Source: a bacterium BMS3Abin11
GTDB lineage: Bacteria; Pseudomonadota; Gammaproteobacteria; BMS3Bbin11
Length of the DNA: 64,000 nt
NCBI GenBank assembly: GCA_002897635.1
Contig: BDTD01000022.1
Location: forward strand, 1-64,000
Direction of reading: 5' to 3'
Part shown: positions 35,571-46,871 of the stretch, one piece after another
Numbering within the stretch: the stretch's first letter is position 1
Layout: every line of letters starts with the position of its first letter
The notes under the pieces: generated by a model
Databases searched by the model: none
Told to the model about the DNA's origin: nothing
Seen by the model: only the letters and a program-made list of their open reading frames with translations
Made by a program: the position numbers and the translations under genes

Positions 35571-35700
35571 GGGCGGTTTTTCTTTGGTTCTGTTTCTTTT
35601 GAGCGTTCAAAAGAAATGAACTCGCCCATGAAGGGCGAAAAACAAGTGCTAATTCAAGCAGAGAAAAATAAAGAAAAAAAAGCTAGCCGTGCGCCAGCAC
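35571..35700 (-). repeat. Right terminal inverted repeat of the accessory patch
   Basis: The inner 71 bp (35571-35641) are an exact inverted copy of 33523-33593, and the outer 14 bp (35687-35700) of 33467-33480. The right end stops 8 bp before the 3' end of the zinc-ribbon gene. Confidence 0.85.
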
Positions 35701-35708
35701 AAAACCAA

Positions 35709-35900
35709 TCAAACCATACACGCCATATCCTGCCCGCAGCAAAGCGGTGACTTGATCTTGCCGTGTCCATTCGGACATTCCGACACCTGTACTTCAGATC
35801 CATCATCCAGCTTCAGTGTCGCGTTAACCAACGGTGCATCACATTCACCACAGGTAGCGTTAACACTCATACCGCATAAATCACATTTGTAAGTAGCCAT
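35709..35900 (-). CDS. Small zinc-ribbon-like protein
   Basis: 63 residues from the ATG at 35900, chosen because the protein then begins MATYKCDLCGM; a ribosome-site-like AAAGGAT precedes it. Cysteines are arranged CDLC, CGEC, then SEC and a CC pair with a final C, enough for one or two zinc or iron sites. There is no signal peptide. It resembles short uncharacterised zinc-ribbon proteins seen in sulfur-oxidising and other proteobacteria; I cannot give a function. It is separated from hemE by a heptad inverted repeat. Confidence 0.7.
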   Translation of the reverse strand: MATYKCDLCGMSVNATCGECDAPLVNATLKLDDGSEVQVSECPNGHGKIKSPLCCGQDMACMV

Positions 35901-36004
35901 GGTTTTATCCTTTTGTAAGTTTTGAAATCGTTGATTCAATATAACAATGGGAGATAACGCTGTCTATTCTGATCACCTGTTGGAGTGTGGGGAAATTGCT
36001 TTAA

Positions 36005-36112
36005 AGTTCCAAGATCCAAGTTCCAGGTTCCAGGTCTAAATTCAATAACAGCGGCCCAGATTATTAGATTGTGTTTTGTGTACTTGGATCTTGGAACTTG
36101 GATCTTGGAACT
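36005..36112. repeat. Heptad inverted repeat at the hemE 3' end
   Basis: A 21-bp arm beginning AGTTCCAAGATCC (36005-36025) is perfectly inverted at 36092-36112, with further imperfect heptads (TTCCAGG) inside. The right arm overlaps the first two bases of the hemE stop codon complement. It probably acts as the hemE-gltDB terminator (inference). Confidence 0.85.
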
Positions 36113-37175
36113 AAAGATGATAAGGCCGACTAAGCGTATGCACAGCTTCAATCAAAGCCGCAGCATGATCCGGGTCGACTCCCGGGTGTATGCCGTGGCC
36201 GAGGTTGAAGACGTGGCCATTACCTTTGCCGAAGCTGGCAAGGGTTTTGCCGACTTCTTCACGGATTCTGTCGGGTGAGGCATACAGCACACAGGGATCG
36301 ATATTGCCCTGCAGGGCAACGCGGTCACCTACTCTTGCCCGGGCATCGGACAGATCTGTTGTCCAGTCCAGGCCAAGTGCGTCGCAGCCGCTGTCAGCCA
36401 TAGCTTCCAGCCATTGGCCGCCTCCTTTGGTGAACAGCACCACCGGGACATCACTAGTAGCAGGATCAGATTTTAGTTTACTGACAATTTGGCTCATGTA
36501 GGATAAAGAGAATTCACGATAGGCTGCAGGTGATAATGATCCGCCCCAGGTATCGAAGATCATGACTGCCTGTACACCGGCAGATATTTGCGCAGATAGA
36601 TAGACGCTGACACTGTCTGCAAGGACGGCTAGAATTTTGTGCAGTAGATCAGGGCGGTTGAACATCATTGATTTGATGCGTGAAAATGTCTTGCTGCTAC
36701 CGCCTTCAACCATGTAGGTGGCAAGCGTCCAGGGGCTGCCGGAAAAGCCAATCAGGGGCACCTGGCCGTCCAGTTCACTGTGTATCAGTGATACTGCGTC
36801 GGTGACATAGCGTAGCTTATCAGAGGGGTCAGGTGCGGCGAGCTTATTGACGGCGGTTTCATCGGTGACCGGGTGTTTGAAGCGTGGGCCTTCGCCTTCC
36901 TCAAAGTATAGACCCAGGCCCATGGCATCGGGTATGGTCAGGATATCGGAAAATAGTATCGCCGCATCCAGCGGGAAGCGTTCCAGCGGTTGCAGAGTGA
37001 CTTCGCAGGCCAGCTCTGGATTCTGGCACAGTGACATGAAGTCTCCGGCCTTGCTGCGGGTAGCGCGATATTCAGGCAGATAACGACCTGCTTGTCGCAT
37101 CATCCATACTGGTGTTACATCTACAGCTTCACGGCGCAGGGCACGCAAAAAACGGTCATTCTTTAGTTTAGTCAT
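36111..37175 (-). CDS. hemE: Uroporphyrinogen decarboxylase HemE
   Basis: 354 residues, standard length. Signature 1 [16 protein letters not shown] lies near the N-terminus. The catalytic Asp region [16 protein letters not shown] and signature 2 [18 protein letters not shown] follow, and GLDWTTDL and [14 protein letters not shown] are near the end. It converts uroporphyrinogen III to coproporphyrinogen III in heme synthesis. It lies 12 bp downstream of gltD and is likely co-transcribed with gltBD. Confidence 0.97.
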   Translation of the reverse strand: MTKLKNDRFLRALRREAVDVTPVWMMRQAGRYLPEYRATRSKAGDFMSLCQNPELACEVTLQPLERFPLDAAILFSDILTIPDAMGLGLYFEEGEGPRFKHPVTDETAVNKLAAPDPSDKLRYVTDAVSLIHSELDGQVPLIGFSGSPWTLATYMVEGGSSKTFSRIKSMMFNRPDLLHKILAVLADSVSVYLSAQISAGVQAVMIFDTWGGSLSPAAYREFSLSYMSQIVSKLKSDPATSDVPVVLFTKGGGQWLEAMADSGCDALGLDWTTDLSDARARVGDRVALQGNIDPCVLYASPDRIREEVGKTLASFGKGNGHVFNLGHGIHPGVDPDHAAALIEAVHTLSRPYHL

Positions 37176-37187
37176 GGTAGCCTTTTA

Positions 37188-38630
37188 TTATCGCGGTAGA
37201 TCACTGCTGCCCATCAAATATTCATCGACTGCTCTGGCAGCCTGGCGACCTTCGCGTATCGCCCAGACCACCAGCGACTGACCACGGCGCATATCACCGG
37301 CGGCGAATACCTTGTCGACCGAGGTCTGGTAGTCGGCTGTGCTGGCATTGATATTGCCGCGATTGTCCTGCGCCAGTTCCAGTTCTTCTATCATGCCCTG
37401 ATGGACAGGATGCACGAAACCCATGGCGATGAAGACACGTTCGGCCTTAAGTTCGAATTCTGAACCGGCGATCTCTGACATCTGCCACTGTCCATTCTCA
37501 TCCTCTTCCCATTCAACCTTGATGCAGGTTAGGCCAGTCAGTTTACCATTTTCACCTTTGAAGCACTTTGTGGCGACACTCCACATGCGTTCACAGCCTT
37601 CTTCCTGTGAACTGGAAGTGCGCAGTTTATTCGGCCAGTCGGGCCAGGTCAGCGCCTTATTTTCTTTCTCTGGCGGCTTCGGCATGATTTCAAGCTGAGT
37701 AACGGATTTTGCTCTCTGGCGGTTAGAGGTGCCGATACAATCTGAACCGGTATCGCCGCCGCCGATGACCACTACATCAAGATCCGTCGCAAGAATAGCT
37801 TCTTCTGTAGAGATTTCGTCACCAGCTAAGCGCTTATTGGATTGTGCAAGGAAATCCATGGCGAAATAAACACCGTCCAGTTCTCTGCCTTCAACAGGCA
37901 GGTCACGGGGTTCTTCGGAGCCGCCCGTTAATACTAAGGCATCAAACTCAGCAATGAGTTTTCTGGCCGGAATTTTTACCCCGATGTGAGCATTGGTTTT
38001 AAATTCAATGCCTTCGCCCCTCATCTGGCTCATACGACGGTCAATCAGTGATTTGCTGAATTTGAAGTCCGGTATACCATAACGTAACAGGCCGCCGATG
38101 CGATCATTCTTTTCAAACACGGTAACATCATGCCCGGCACGCGCCAGTTGCTGTGCGGCGGCCAGACCGGAAGGCCCTGAACCCACTATGGCGACCTTTT
38201 TGCCACTGCGATGGCTGGCGATCCGTGGTTTTATCCAGTCCTGCTCCCAGGCATGATCGACAATGGCACATTCAATCGTCTTGATTGTCACCGGCACATC
38301 AACGATGTTCAATGTACAGGCGGCTTCACAGGGTGCAGGACAGATACGGCCGGTAAATTCAGGGAAGTTATTGGTCGAATGCAGAACTTCAATTGCAGCG
38401 CGCATGTCGTCTTTGTAGACCAGATCATTCCAGTCCGGGATGATGTTGTTGACTGGGCAGCCCTGATGACAGAAGGGGATGCCGCAGTCCATGCAGCGTG
38501 CACCCTGCTGCTGCAGTATGTTTTTCTCCAATGGAATAACAAATTCATGAAATCCGACCAGCCGGTCAGCGACTGGCACATAGCGTCGTTCCTGTCTTGG
38601 GAATTCAATGAAGCCTGTAATTTTACCCAT
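37188..38630 (-). CDS. gltD: Glutamate synthase small subunit GltD
   Basis: 480 residues. The N-terminal iron-sulfur region has [23 protein letters not shown] and [13 protein letters not shown] cysteine sets. The FAD motif [21 protein letters not shown] and the NADPH motif [15 protein letters not shown] follow, and [14 protein letters not shown] closes the FAD site. It passes electrons from NADPH to the large subunit for glutamate formation. It lies 42 bp downstream of gltB. Confidence 0.97.
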   Translation of the reverse strand: MGKITGFIEFPRQERRYVPVADRLVGFHEFVIPLEKNILQQQGARCMDCGIPFCHQGCPVNNIIPDWNDLVYKDDMRAAIEVLHSTNNFPEFTGRICPAPCEAACTLNIVDVPVTIKTIECAIVDHAWEQDWIKPRIASHRSGKKVAIVGSGPSGLAAAQQLARAGHDVTVFEKNDRIGGLLRYGIPDFKFSKSLIDRRMSQMRGEGIEFKTNAHIGVKIPARKLIAEFDALVLTGGSEEPRDLPVEGRELDGVYFAMDFLAQSNKRLAGDEISTEEAILATDLDVVVIGGGDTGSDCIGTSNRQRAKSVTQLEIMPKPPEKENKALTWPDWPNKLRTSSSQEEGCERMWSVATKCFKGENGKLTGLTCIKVEWEEDENGQWQMSEIAGSEFELKAERVFIAMGFVHPVHQGMIEELELAQDNRGNINASTADYQTSVDKVFAAGDMRRGQSLVVWAIREGRQAARAVDEYLMGSSDLPR

Positions 38631-38672
38631 TACTCTTCTCCAATGTTCTTTTCCTGTACCGTCCTGGCTTGT

Positions 38673-41600
38673 TCAGGCTGTTTTGCACTGCTGCTGCGTA
38701 TTTAATTCCTGCAGTGCACGACGGTATTCAACCGGCATGATCTTGACGAAGCGGGGTAAAGTCTCAGACCAGTTCTCAAGGATCTCATGGGCACGGTTGC
38801 TGTTCGTGTAATGTAAATGCTGTTTGATCAATTGCTGTAGACGGATGGCATCAAAGCGCGTCATGTCATGGCTGACATCCACCCGGCCATGGATTTCCAG
38901 ATCACCACCCTGATGCTCGAGGGCCTCCAGTGCATCATCTTCTTCAGGAATGGCTTCCAGTTCAACCTGAGCAAGGTTGCAGCGGGATTCAAAATCACCG
39001 TCTATATCCAGCACATAGGCAATGCCGCCACTCATGCCAGCAGCAAAGTTACGACCGGTAGAGCCCAGCACCACCACGATGCCGCCGGTCATGTATTCAC
39101 AACCGTGGTCACCGACAGCTTCCACTACCGCTGTTGCACCGGAGTTGCGTACGGCAAATCGTTCACCGGCAACCCCGCTGAAAAAGCATTCACCTTCGAT
39201 GGCGCCGTACATGACCGTATTGCCGACGATAATATTCTCCTCTGCCGCTATCGGTGATTCCGCCGGTGGATAGATGATAATACGACCACCACTGAGGCCT
39301 TTGCCGACATAGTCATTGCCTTCGCCGGATAGTTCTATTGTCACACCATGAGCGAGGAAGGCACCCAGACTCTGGCCTGCCGTGCCTTTGGCCCGGATAT
39401 GTATGCAGTCATCCGCCAGACCAGCCATACCATATTTTTGCGCCACTTTGCCGGATAGCATGGTGCCAAAGCTGCGGTTGTAGTTATGAATATCGATTTC
39501 GATATTAACGTATTCTTCATTGTTTAAGGCGGGCTGCGCCTGCGCGATCAGTGTGTTGTCGATGACCATGTCCAGACCATGGTCCTGACCGGTGGTATTG
39601 TAAATATCTTCAGCCGATGCTGCATCCGGTTTTCGCAGCAGGCGGGAATAGTCGAGCCCCCCTGCCTTCCAGTGATCAATCGCCTTGTGCATGTTCAGTC
39701 TGTCCATCTGGCCGATCATTTCATCGAACCTGCGGAAGCCCATTTGTGCCATTAGCTGACGTATCTCTTCAGCGACAAAGAAGAAGTAGTTCACCAGATG
39801 TTCGGGTTTACCGGTAAAACGCTTGCGTAGTTCCGGATCCTGGGTGGCGACACCCACCGGACAGGTGTTGAGATGGCACTTGCGCATCATGACGCAGCCT
39901 TCGACGATCAGGGGTGCCGTGGCAAAACCAAATTCATCGGCACCCAGTAGTGCGCCGATGACCACATCACGACCCGTCCGCATACCACCATCTACCTGAA
40001 CCGCGATTCGATTACGCAGGTTGTTCATCACCAGGGTCTGATGTGTTTCAGCCAGACCGATCTCCCACGGGCTGCCGGCATGTTTAATCGAGGTTAGCGG
40101 GCTTGCTCCGGTACCGCCATCGTAGCCGGCGATGGTGACATGGTCGGCGTGGGCCTTGGAGACGCCGGCAGCTACCGTGCCGACGCCGACCTCTGAGACC
40201 AGCTTAACGCTGATGCGTGCCTCAGGGTTGACGTTTTTAAGATCAAAGATCAGCTGGGCAAGATCTTCAATGGAATAGATGTCATGATGTGGTGGCGGTG
40301 AAATCAGACCCACGCCCGGTGTTGAATGCCGTACACGTGCAATTTCCGCATTTACCTTGTGGCCGGGCAATTGACCGCCTTCACCCGGTTTGGCACCCTG
40401 CGCCATTTTGATCTGTATATCATCGGCATTGACCAGATATTCTGTCGTTACGCCAAAGCGACCGGAGGCGACCTGCTTGATGGCAGAACGGGCTGAATCG
40501 CCATTTTCCATCGGCTGGAAGCGCTGGCTTTCTTCACCACCTTCACCTGTATTGGATTTACCACCAATACGGTTCATGGCAATGGCGATAGAGGAGTGCA
40601 CCTCATAGGAGATAGAGCCGTAGGACATAGCACCGGTAGCGAAACGTTTGACGATTTCTCTGGCTGGCTCAACCTCGTCCAGTGGCACGGATTGAGCTGA
40701 AGTATCGATTTCAAACAGTCCGCGCAAGGTCTTTAAATCTTTATTCTGCTCATCGATTAAACGGGAAAATTCAGTAAAACTCGCGGCATCATTGGCGCGC
40801 GTGGCATGCTGTAGCCTGGCGATGGTATCGGGTGTCCAGATATGGCTTTCACCACGCAGACGAAAGGCATAATCACCACCGGTATCAAGATGTCTGCGGT
40901 AGATTTCTCTGTTGCCATAAGCGTTATCGTGCCACTCAACAGCAGAACGGGCGATGGCAGCCAGGCCAACACCTTCGATGGCGCTGGCGGTGCCGGTGAA
41001 ATATTTGTCGACAAAGGCTGAGGACAGGCCGACGGCATCAAATATCTGTGCGCCGCAGTAAGACTGATAAGTTGATATACCCATCTTGGACATAACCTTT
41101 TTCAGACCTTTACCCAGTGCTTTGAAATAACGTGTGCGAGCTTCTTTAAATTCCAGCCCATCCAGTTTCTTCGCTGTCATGTTGCGCAGAGTCTCAATTG
41201 CCAGATACGGATTGATGGCCTCAGCACCGTAACCGGCCAGCGTGGCGAAATGATGCACTTCAAGGGCAGCGCCGGTTTCGACTACCAGGCCGGAGCTGGT
41301 TCGCAGTCCACTGCGAATCAGGTGGTGATGCACGGCAGAGGTTGCCAGCAGAGCGGGGATGGCTATATTGTCGGTATCCACGCAGCGATCTGACAGGATC
41401 AGGATATTACTGCCGTCATTGACCGAGTCTTCGGCTTTTTTGCACAGTGTGTTGATGGCTTGTTCCATGCCACGGGCACCGGCTGTAACGGGGTAGCAGA
41501 TATCCAGTGTTACAGTACGAAAGGCGCCATTACTGGCGTCTTCGATGTGGCGTATGGCTTCAAGTTCGGCATTGTCCAGTACAGGCTGACAGACTTCCAG

Positions 41601-43295
41601 CCGCATATGTTTGCCGGCTTCATGCAGTCCCAGAAGGTTGGGGCGCGGGCCGACCAGTGATACTAGCGACATCACTATTTCTTCACGAATTGGGTCGATT
41701 GGCGGGTTGGTGACCTGGGCAAAATTCTGCTGGAAAAAATTGGCCAGCGGTTTAGCCCGTGAGGACAATACGGCAGGTGGATTGTCGGCACCCATGGAGC
41801 CGGTTGCTTCCTGCCCGGTGACAGCCATCGGTGTTAACAGGAATTTAATGTCCTCCTGCGTGTAACCAAAGGCCTGCTGGCGATCCAGCAGTGTCTCGGT
41901 ATCCGGTTCCATCGGGCTGATATCGGTATTTAGCTTTTCCACTGCCAGCTGGGATTTATCCAGCCATTCCTGATACGGGTAAGCATTGCTGAGCTCGGAC
42001 TTCAGTTCCTCGTCATCAATGATGCGCCCCTGTTCAAGATCAATCAGGAACATCTTGCCAGGTTGCAGACGCCATTTCTTGACGATTTTTTCTTCCGGGA
42101 TGTCGAGTACACCCATTTCAGATGCCATCAGCACCAGGTTGTCCTCTGTAATCAGATAACGGGCAGGCCGCAGGCCATTCCGATCCAGCGTAGCACCAAT
42201 CTGGCGGCCATCCGTGAAGGCCACTGCTGCAGGGCCATCCCAGGGTTCCATCAGGGCGGCGTGGTATTCATAAAAGGCGCGGCGTTTGTCATCCATTAAG
42301 GGGTTGCCGGACCAGGCTTCGGGTATCAGCATCATCATCGCATGTGACATCGAATAACCGCCGAGTACAAGTAGCTCAAGGGCATTGTCGAAACAGGCCG
42401 AATCCGACTGATTCTCATCAATTAAGGGCCATATTTTTTCCAGATCATCGCCAAACACTTCGGAGGCCATGGAATGCCGGCGTGCCGCCATCCAGTTGAC
42501 GTTACCGCGCAAGGTATTGATTTCACCATTGTGCGCGATCATGCGGAAAGGTTGTGCCAGATCCCAGGTCGGGAAGGTATTGGTCGAGAAGCGCTGATGC
42601 ACCAGTGCCAGCGAGGACTCCATGCGTGTGTCATTAAGGTCTTTATAAAAGGAGCCGACCTGGTTAGCCAGCAGCATACCTTTATATAGCAGCGTGCGTG
42701 ATGACATGGAAGCAATATAGAAAGCTTTGCCAACAGGCATGTCAGCTTCGACAACACTGTTTTCAATCTGTTTGCGGATGATGAACAGTTTACGCTCAAA
42801 GGCATTTTGATCCTTGCAGTTGCTGCCTTTACCGACAAATAACTGACGGATACCGGGTTCCGTCGGTAGTACAGTATGGCCGAGACCGGCGTTATCGACC
42901 GGTACATCACGCCACCCCAGTAATACCTGGCCTTCCTGCTGAACAAAGGATTCGATCATTTTGATACAGCTGGCCGCGGTTGCCTGATGCGGCGGTAAAA
43001 AAACCATGGCAACACCGTAGCTACCCTCATCCGGTAAAGTAATATTTATCTCTGCACAGGCGCTGCGCAGAAAGCTATCTGGCAGCTGCATTAGAATACC
43101 CGCACCGTCGCCGGCAAACTTGTCTGCACCAACCGCGCCGCGATGGGTCAGGTTACGAAGAATTTCCAGACCCTGCTCAATAATAAGGTGGCTTTTGCGA
43201 CCTTTTATATCCGCAACAAATCCAACACCACAGCTGTCGTGTTCATTTTTTGGGTCATAAAGTCCCTGGCGGGGTGGCAAGCTGCCTTGGTACAT
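38673..43295 (-). CDS. gltB: Glutamate synthase large subunit GltB
   Basis: About 1540 residues. I place the start at the ATG at 43295 ([15 protein letters not shown]) because an AGAGG ribosome site precedes it by a few bases; a longer frame starts at 43322. Processing of the N-terminus would expose the nucleophile Cys in HDSCGVGF, the glutamine amidotransferase site. The central and FMN synthase domains contain [41 protein letters not shown] and [14 protein letters not shown], which includes the 3Fe-4S cysteines. The C-terminal GXGXG beta-helix has [12 protein letters not shown] and the repeated GE-type blocks. It makes two glutamate from glutamine and 2-oxoglutarate. Confidence 0.97.
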   Translation of the reverse strand: MYQGSLPPRQGLYDPKNEHDSCGVGFVADIKGRKSHLIIEQGLEILRNLTHRGAVGADKFAGDGAGILMQLPDSFLRSACAEINITLPDEGSYGVAMVFLPPHQATAASCIKMIESFVQQEGQVLLGWRDVPVDNAGLGHTVLPTEPGIRQLFVGKGSNCKDQNAFERKLFIIRKQIENSVVEADMPVGKAFYIASMSSRTLLYKGMLLANQVGSFYKDLNDTRMESSLALVHQRFSTNTFPTWDLAQPFRMIAHNGEINTLRGNVNWMAARRHSMASEVFGDDLEKIWPLIDENQSDSACFDNALELLVLGGYSMSHAMMMLIPEAWSGNPLMDDKRRAFYEYHAALMEPWDGPAAVAFTDGRQIGATLDRNGLRPARYLITEDNLVLMASEMGVLDIPEEKIVKKWRLQPGKMFLIDLEQGRIIDDEELKSELSNAYPYQEWLDKSQLAVEKLNTDISPMEPDTETLLDRQQAFGYTQEDIKFLLTPMAVTGQEATGSMGADNPPAVLSSRAKPLANFFQQNFAQVTNPPIDPIREEIVMSLVSLVGPRPNLLGLHEAGKHMRLEVCQPVLDNAELEAIRHIEDASNGAFRTVTLDICYPVTAGARGMEQAINTLCKKAEDSVNDGSNILILSDRCVDTDNIAIPALLATSAVHHHLIRSGLRTSSGLVVETGAALEVHHFATLAGYGAEAINPYLAIETLRNMTAKKLDGLEFKEARTRYFKALGKGLKKVMSKMGISTYQSYCGAQIFDAVGLSSAFVDKYFTGTASAIEGVGLAAIARSAVEWHDNAYGNREIYRRHLDTGGDYAFRLRGESHIWTPDTIARLQHATRANDAASFTEFSRLIDEQNKDLKTLRGLFEIDTSAQSVPLDEVEPAREIVKRFATGAMSYGSISYEVHSSIAIAMNRIGGKSNTGEGGEESQRFQPMENGDSARSAIKQVASGRFGVTTEYLVNADDIQIKMAQGAKPGEGGQLPGHKVNAEIARVRHSTPGVGLISPPPHHDIYSIEDLAQLIFDLKNVNPEARISVKLVSEVGVGTVAAGVSKAHADHVTIAGYDGGTGASPLTSIKHAGSPWEIGLAETHQTLVMNNLRNRIAVQVDGGMRTGRDVVIGALLGADEFGFATAPLIVEGCVMMRKCHLNTCPVGVATQDPELRKRFTGKPEHLVNYFFFVAEEIRQLMAQMGFRRFDEMIGQMDRLNMHKAIDHWKAGGLDYSRLLRKPDAASAEDIYNTTGQDHGLDMVIDNTLIAQAQPALNNEEYVNIEIDIHNYNRSFGTMLSGKVAQKYGMAGLADDCIHIRAKGTAGQSLGAFLAHGVTIELSGEGNDYVGKGLSGGRIIIYPPAESPIAAEENIIVGNTVMYGAIEGECFFSGVAGERFAVRNSGATAVVEAVGDHGCEYMTGGIVVVLGSTGRNFAAGMSGGIAYVLDIDGDFESRCNLAQVELEAIPEEDDALEALEHQGGDLEIHGRVDVSHDMTRFDAIRLQQLIKQHLHYTNSNRAHEILENWSETLPRFVKIMPVEYRRALQELNTQQQCKTA

Positions 43296-43884
43296 ATTCA
43301 ACCTCTGTCCTGTTTCTTTCAATGGGGTGATTGTAAAACATCCCGCTACTTATTCTGGTTCCAGCCCGATTTATCTCGGATCAAAGCCTGGTCTCTTTGG
43401 ATGCTTGATGAGGGTCGCAGGGCAGGCAGGTCATTGCAGTAAAGAACAACATCCTGATATTGACTCGATCTAGCAAACAGCCGACGGAAGATAACGAAAA
43501 TGAGGGATTTTTTCCAGTATTTTAGGACAAAGATTTATCAATATGCCCAATTATTGGATTCTTAATGGTATTTATTTCCTCCGTGTTCTCTGTGCCCTCG
43601 GTGGTAAAAAACCTTGAAGTTGAAACTTGAAGATAAAATCAAAACCCCTCATCACAGAGGACAAGGAGGGCACAGCGGTTTTTGTGTTGGTATTTCCTGG
43701 ATCAAATATTGGAGTTGAAACAGAATCTGAATTATCCAGAATTAATAGGGTGCCCTTAAGAATTACATTAAACAGATAATTATTTAATCTGCCTGATATT
43801 TAGTGTTTTAACGCATCCGTGTAACCAGTACAATCCGTTGCTGGCATAATTTATTTTCATCTATGGGTTCTATGGCAGAAAGCT
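43296..43884. other. 589-bp divergent gap gltB/pntAA
   Basis: No gene is seen. It holds the promoter regions of gltB (leftward) and pntAA (rightward), neither of which I can place with confidence. It also contains an inverted heptad repeat of the CTCTGTG type (43576-43685) and a CAGATAATTATTTAATCTG dyad upstream of pntAA. Confidence 0.5.
43576..43685. repeat. CTCTGTG-type heptad inverted repeat
   Basis: Heptads read TCCTCCG, TGTTCTC, TGTGCCC, TCGGTGG on the left. Inverted counterparts CACAGAG, GACAAGG, AGGGCAC, AGCGGTT lie about 50 bp to the right. Between them is a TTGAAGT, TGAAACT, TGAAGAT heptad run. Unlike the other inverted heptads it lies in a divergent gap. Confidence 0.7.
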
Positions 43885-44994
43885 ATGAAAGTCGGTATTT
43901 GCAAGGAAAACGAAAAAATTGAAAGCCGTGTGGCGGCGACACCGGATTCAGTCGGGCGACTAATCAAACAGGGACTCGAGGTTATTGTAGAACAGGGTGC
44001 CGGATTCCGCGCCGGTTATCCGGATGCTGATTATGAGACTGCGGGTGCCAGTGTCGGTACCAGTAAGGATATCTGTGCAGCGGATTTTATTTTCAGTATC
44101 AACCTGCCCTCTGCAGCAGTACTGAGATCGATAAAGTCAGGTTCTATGCTGGTGACTCTACCAGGGCTCTGTGAGGATGACGGTACGCTTAAGTCACTGG
44201 CAAAAAAAAATGTCGATGTTCTGGCGCTTGAGCGCATCCCCCGAATATCCCGCGCACAGTCAATGGATGTGTTGTCATCACAGGCGAATATCGGCGGTTA
44301 TCGAGCCGTACTCGAAGCGACCGTGCAGTATAAACGTTTCTTCCCCCTGATGATGACTTCAGCCGGTTCGGTAAAACCTGCACGCGTCGTCATCCTCGGT
44401 GTAGGTGTAGCGGGTTTGCAGGCTATTGCGACTGCACGCAGACTGGGTGCGCAGGTCTGGGCCTATGATGTGCGCCCGGAAACCAGCGAACAGGTAGAAT
44501 CGCTGGGCGCAAAATTTATTGAGCTTGACCTCGGAGAAGAAGGGTCAGGTGAAGGAGGCTATGCCAGAGAATTATCGGACGAAGCCAAAAAGAAACAGCA
44601 GCAGATGCTCTCTGAGGAACTGCAGAAAGCCGATATACTGATATCCACTGCAGCCATCCCCTGCCGTCCTGCCCCACGTTTGATACTTGAAGAAACAGTA
44701 AAAGGCATGCGAGAAGGCTCGGTAATTATTGATATGGCAGCGGCCACCGGTGGCAATTGTGAGTTAACAGAGGCAGGTTCGGTCATCGTCAAACATGGTG
44801 TCACTATTGTGGGTCACACCAACTATCCTGCAATGGTCTCAGCAGATGCCAGCAGCTTTTTTGCACGCAATCTGGTTAATCTGATGGAATTACTGGTGAC
44901 AAAAGAAGACGAAAAGCTGGTGCGCCCTGACTACATGGAAGACGAAGTAACCAAAACCGCATTGGTCGTCCACCATGGCGAAGTACGGTTTTAA
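43885..44994 (+). CDS. pntAA: NAD(P) transhydrogenase subunit alpha part 1 (PntAA)
   Basis: 369 residues, the soluble NAD(H)-binding domain I of proton-translocating transhydrogenase. It has the alanine dehydrogenase/PNT N-terminal block VGICKENEKIESRVAATPDSV, the RIPRISRAQSMDVLSSQANIGGYRA signature and the Rossmann motif VILGVGVAGLQAIATARRLGA. The membrane part is encoded separately downstream, giving the split alpha subunit typical of many environmental proteobacteria. The enzyme uses the proton gradient to reduce NADP+ with NADH. Confidence 0.95.
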   Translation: MKVGICKENEKIESRVAATPDSVGRLIKQGLEVIVEQGAGFRAGYPDADYETAGASVGTSKDICAADFIFSINLPSAAVLRSIKSGSMLVTLPGLCEDDGTLKSLAKKNVDVLALERIPRISRAQSMDVLSSQANIGGYRAVLEATVQYKRFFPLMMTSAGSVKPARVVILGVGVAGLQAIATARRLGAQVWAYDVRPETSEQVESLGAKFIELDLGEEGSGEGGYARELSDEAKKKQQQMLSEELQKADILISTAAIPCRPAPRLILEETVKGMREGSVIIDMAAATGGNCELTEAGSVIVKHGVTIVGHTNYPAMVSADASSFFARNLVNLMELLVTKEDEKLVRPDYMEDEVTKTALVVHHGEVRF

Positions 44995-45095
44995 GTAGAA
45001 AATGAATTCTTTTTTTCGAATGAAAAATATTGTTTTCAGTATGATTTTATTCCCAATCTCTATTCAAAGACCAGGCTTCGTCACAAGATTCAAAA

Positions 45096-45126
45096 CCTCA
45101 GTGCTTTCTGTGTCCTCTGTGGTTAA
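45096..45126 (+). repeat. CTCTGTG-type heptad run between pntAA and pntAB
   Basis: CCTCAGT, GCTTTCT, GTGTCCT, CTGTGGT, TAA. This is the same heptad style as at 43576-43685 and 49559-49580, here without an inverted partner. It ends 17 bp before the pntAB start. Confidence 0.6.
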
Positions 45127-45143
45127 TGCTTTTGGAGAAAAAT

Positions 45144-45458
45144 ATGACAGAAACTATTACAGCTAGCGGTATGTCTCCCGCGGTAGTCGCACTATTCATT
45201 TTCGTGCTCGCCTGTTTTATCGGCTATTACGTCATCTGGGGCGTCACACCTTCTCTACACACACCATTGATCTCGCTGACCAATGCTATCTCCGGCATCA
45301 TCATTGTCGGCGCCATACTGGTGACTGGTTCTGAAGGTGCAACGGCGCTGGAGCAGGGGCTGGGTTTTGTTGCCGTAACCCTGGCATCGATTAATATATT
45401 CGGGGGTTTTGCGGTAACCCAGCGCATGCTGTCGATGTTTCGCAAGAAAGAAAAGTGA
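45144..45458 (+). CDS. pntAB: NAD(P) transhydrogenase subunit alpha part 2 (PntAB)
   Basis: 104 residues from the ATG at 45144 ([10 protein letters not shown]), which is preceded by TTTTGGAGAAAA, a strong ribosome site; a frame from 45126 is possible but less likely. Three or four hydrophobic helices follow, with [30 protein letters not shown], the conserved PNT transmembrane block. It completes the membrane domain with PntB, whose gene starts 18 bp downstream. Confidence 0.94.
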   Translation: MTETITASGMSPAVVALFIFVLACFIGYYVIWGVTPSLHTPLISLTNAISGIIIVGAILVTGSEGATALEQGLGFVAVTLASINIFGGFAVTQRMLSMFRKKEK

Positions 45459-45476
45459 TCAGGAAGAGATAAGAAC

Positions 45477-46865
45477 ATGTTGAATGCCAATACGCTCGCG
45501 ATCGTCTATCTGATCTCTGCTGCCCTGTTTATCCTTGGTCTGAAAGGCTTAACCTCTCCATCAACGGCCAGACGGGGTAACTATCTCGCCATGCTTGGTA
45601 TGGTACTGGCGATAGTGGCTACCCTGTTTAATCCAGTGGTGCAAAATTATTCTCTGATCTTTGCCGGCCTGGTTATCGGTGCCGTGACAGGTATCGTAGT
45701 TGCCCTTAAGATCGACATGAAAGCCATGCCGCAGCTGGTAGCTGCCTTTCATAGCCTGGTGGGCCTTACAGCCGTGCTGGTGGCGATAGGTACGTTTGCA
45801 GAATATGCCGCCAGCGGTCTTGTTGACCGTATCATGCTGGTGGAGCTCGGTGTCGGTTCGTTCATCGGTGCGATCACATTCACCGGTTCATTGATTGCTT
45901 TTGGTAAGTTGCAGGGCATATTCAGCGGTAACCCGGTTGTCTTCAAAGGCCAGCATCTGCTGAATCTTGCGCTGGGCCTGGTGGCATTGGCACTGGTGAT
46001 ACGGTTTTCACAGAACAGTAGTTTAACTACCCTGATATTGATTACGGTAATTGCCCTGGCACTGGGTTTTCTGCTGATCATTCCGATTGGCGGCGCGGAT
46101 ATGCCGGTAGTTATTTCGATGCTGAACTCCTACTCAGGCTGGGCAGCAGCAGCGACCGGCTTCACATTGCAGAATAATGCCCTGATCGTAACCGGCGCAC
46201 TGGTGGGTTTTTCCGGGGCTATCCTTTCCTTCATCATGTGCCGTGCCATGAACCGCTCTTTCATCAGCGTCATACTCGGTGGTTTTGGTGGTTCGGATGG
46301 CGAAGAATCCACTGCCATGCAGGCTGCCAACCAGGGTGTTAAAAGCGCTGCAGTAGAAGACCTTGCCTTTATGATCGAAAATGCCAATCGGCTAATCATC
46401 GTGCCGGGCTATGGTATGGCCGTCGCCCAGGCACAGCATGCCCTGAAGGAATTGACTGATATCCTCAATGAAAAAGAGATAGAGGTAAAGTTTGCTATCC
46501 ATCCTGTCGCCGGTCGTATGCCGGGGCACATGAACGTCCTGCTGGCTGAATCAGATATCCCCTATGATCAGGTGGTAGAGATGGAAGAAATCAATCCTGA
46601 ATTCAGCACTACCGATGTTGCACTGGTAGTCGGTGCCAATGACGTCACTAACCCGGCCGCCAAAACCGACAAATCCAGCCCGATCTATGGCATGCCAATC
46701 CTCGACGTAGAAAAGGCAAAATATGTTTTTGTCATCAAGCGCAGCATGCGCCCCGGTTATTCAGGCATTGAAAACCTGCTGTATTTCAGGGATAACTGCT
46801 CGATGGTGTTTGGAGATGCCAAGGAAGTTTGTGAGGCGCTCGTTGCCGAATTGAAGAATGGTTAA
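45477..46865 (+). CDS. pntB: NAD(P) transhydrogenase subunit beta (PntB)
   Basis: 462 residues. The first 270 are polytopic membrane sequence with MPVVISMLNSYSGWAAAATGF. The C-terminal domain III binds NADP(H) through VPGYGMAVAQAQHALKEL, HPVAGRMPGHMNVLLAE, VGANDVTNPAA and IKRSMRPGYSGIENLLY. It completes the PntAA-PntAB-PntB proton pump. A long TTCCAAG heptad array begins 7 bp after the stop. Confidence 0.97.
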   Translation: MLNANTLAIVYLISAALFILGLKGLTSPSTARRGNYLAMLGMVLAIVATLFNPVVQNYSLIFAGLVIGAVTGIVVALKIDMKAMPQLVAAFHSLVGLTAVLVAIGTFAEYAASGLVDRIMLVELGVGSFIGAITFTGSLIAFGKLQGIFSGNPVVFKGQHLLNLALGLVALALVIRFSQNSSLTTLILITVIALALGFLLIIPIGGADMPVVISMLNSYSGWAAAATGFTLQNNALIVTGALVGFSGAILSFIMCRAMNRSFISVILGGFGGSDGEESTAMQAANQGVKSAAVEDLAFMIENANRLIIVPGYGMAVAQAQHALKELTDILNEKEIEVKFAIHPVAGRMPGHMNVLLAESDIPYDQVVEMEEINPEFSTTDVALVVGANDVTNPAAKTDKSSPIYGMPILDVEKAKYVFVIKRSMRPGYSGIENLLYFRDNCSMVFGDAKEVCEALVAELKNG

Positions 46866-46871
46866 CTGCAG

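Larger units (their letters stand above)
33467..35700. mobile_element. Accessory patch bounded by long inverted repeats
   Basis: The ends carry GTGCTGGCGCACGG at 33467-33480 and its reverse complement at 35687-35700. Just inside is a 71-bp perfect inverted pair (33523-33593 and 35571-35641). It begins TTTTCGCCCTTCATGGGCGA and contains a TTCTTTTGAACGCTCAAAAGAA palindrome. Between them lie a structured repeat, a toxin-antitoxin pair, common-type intergenic repeats and a probable group II intron fragment. It contains no transposase or integrase. The left end touches the aapJ-like stop. I read it as an insertion or recombination hot spot of about 2.2 kb; whether it moved as one unit is unproven. 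Confidence 0.6.

Noticed and set aside
33467-35700. Classical insertion sequence with transposase
   Set aside because: No transposase-like reading frame on either strand; the only intact genes are the toxin and antitoxin.
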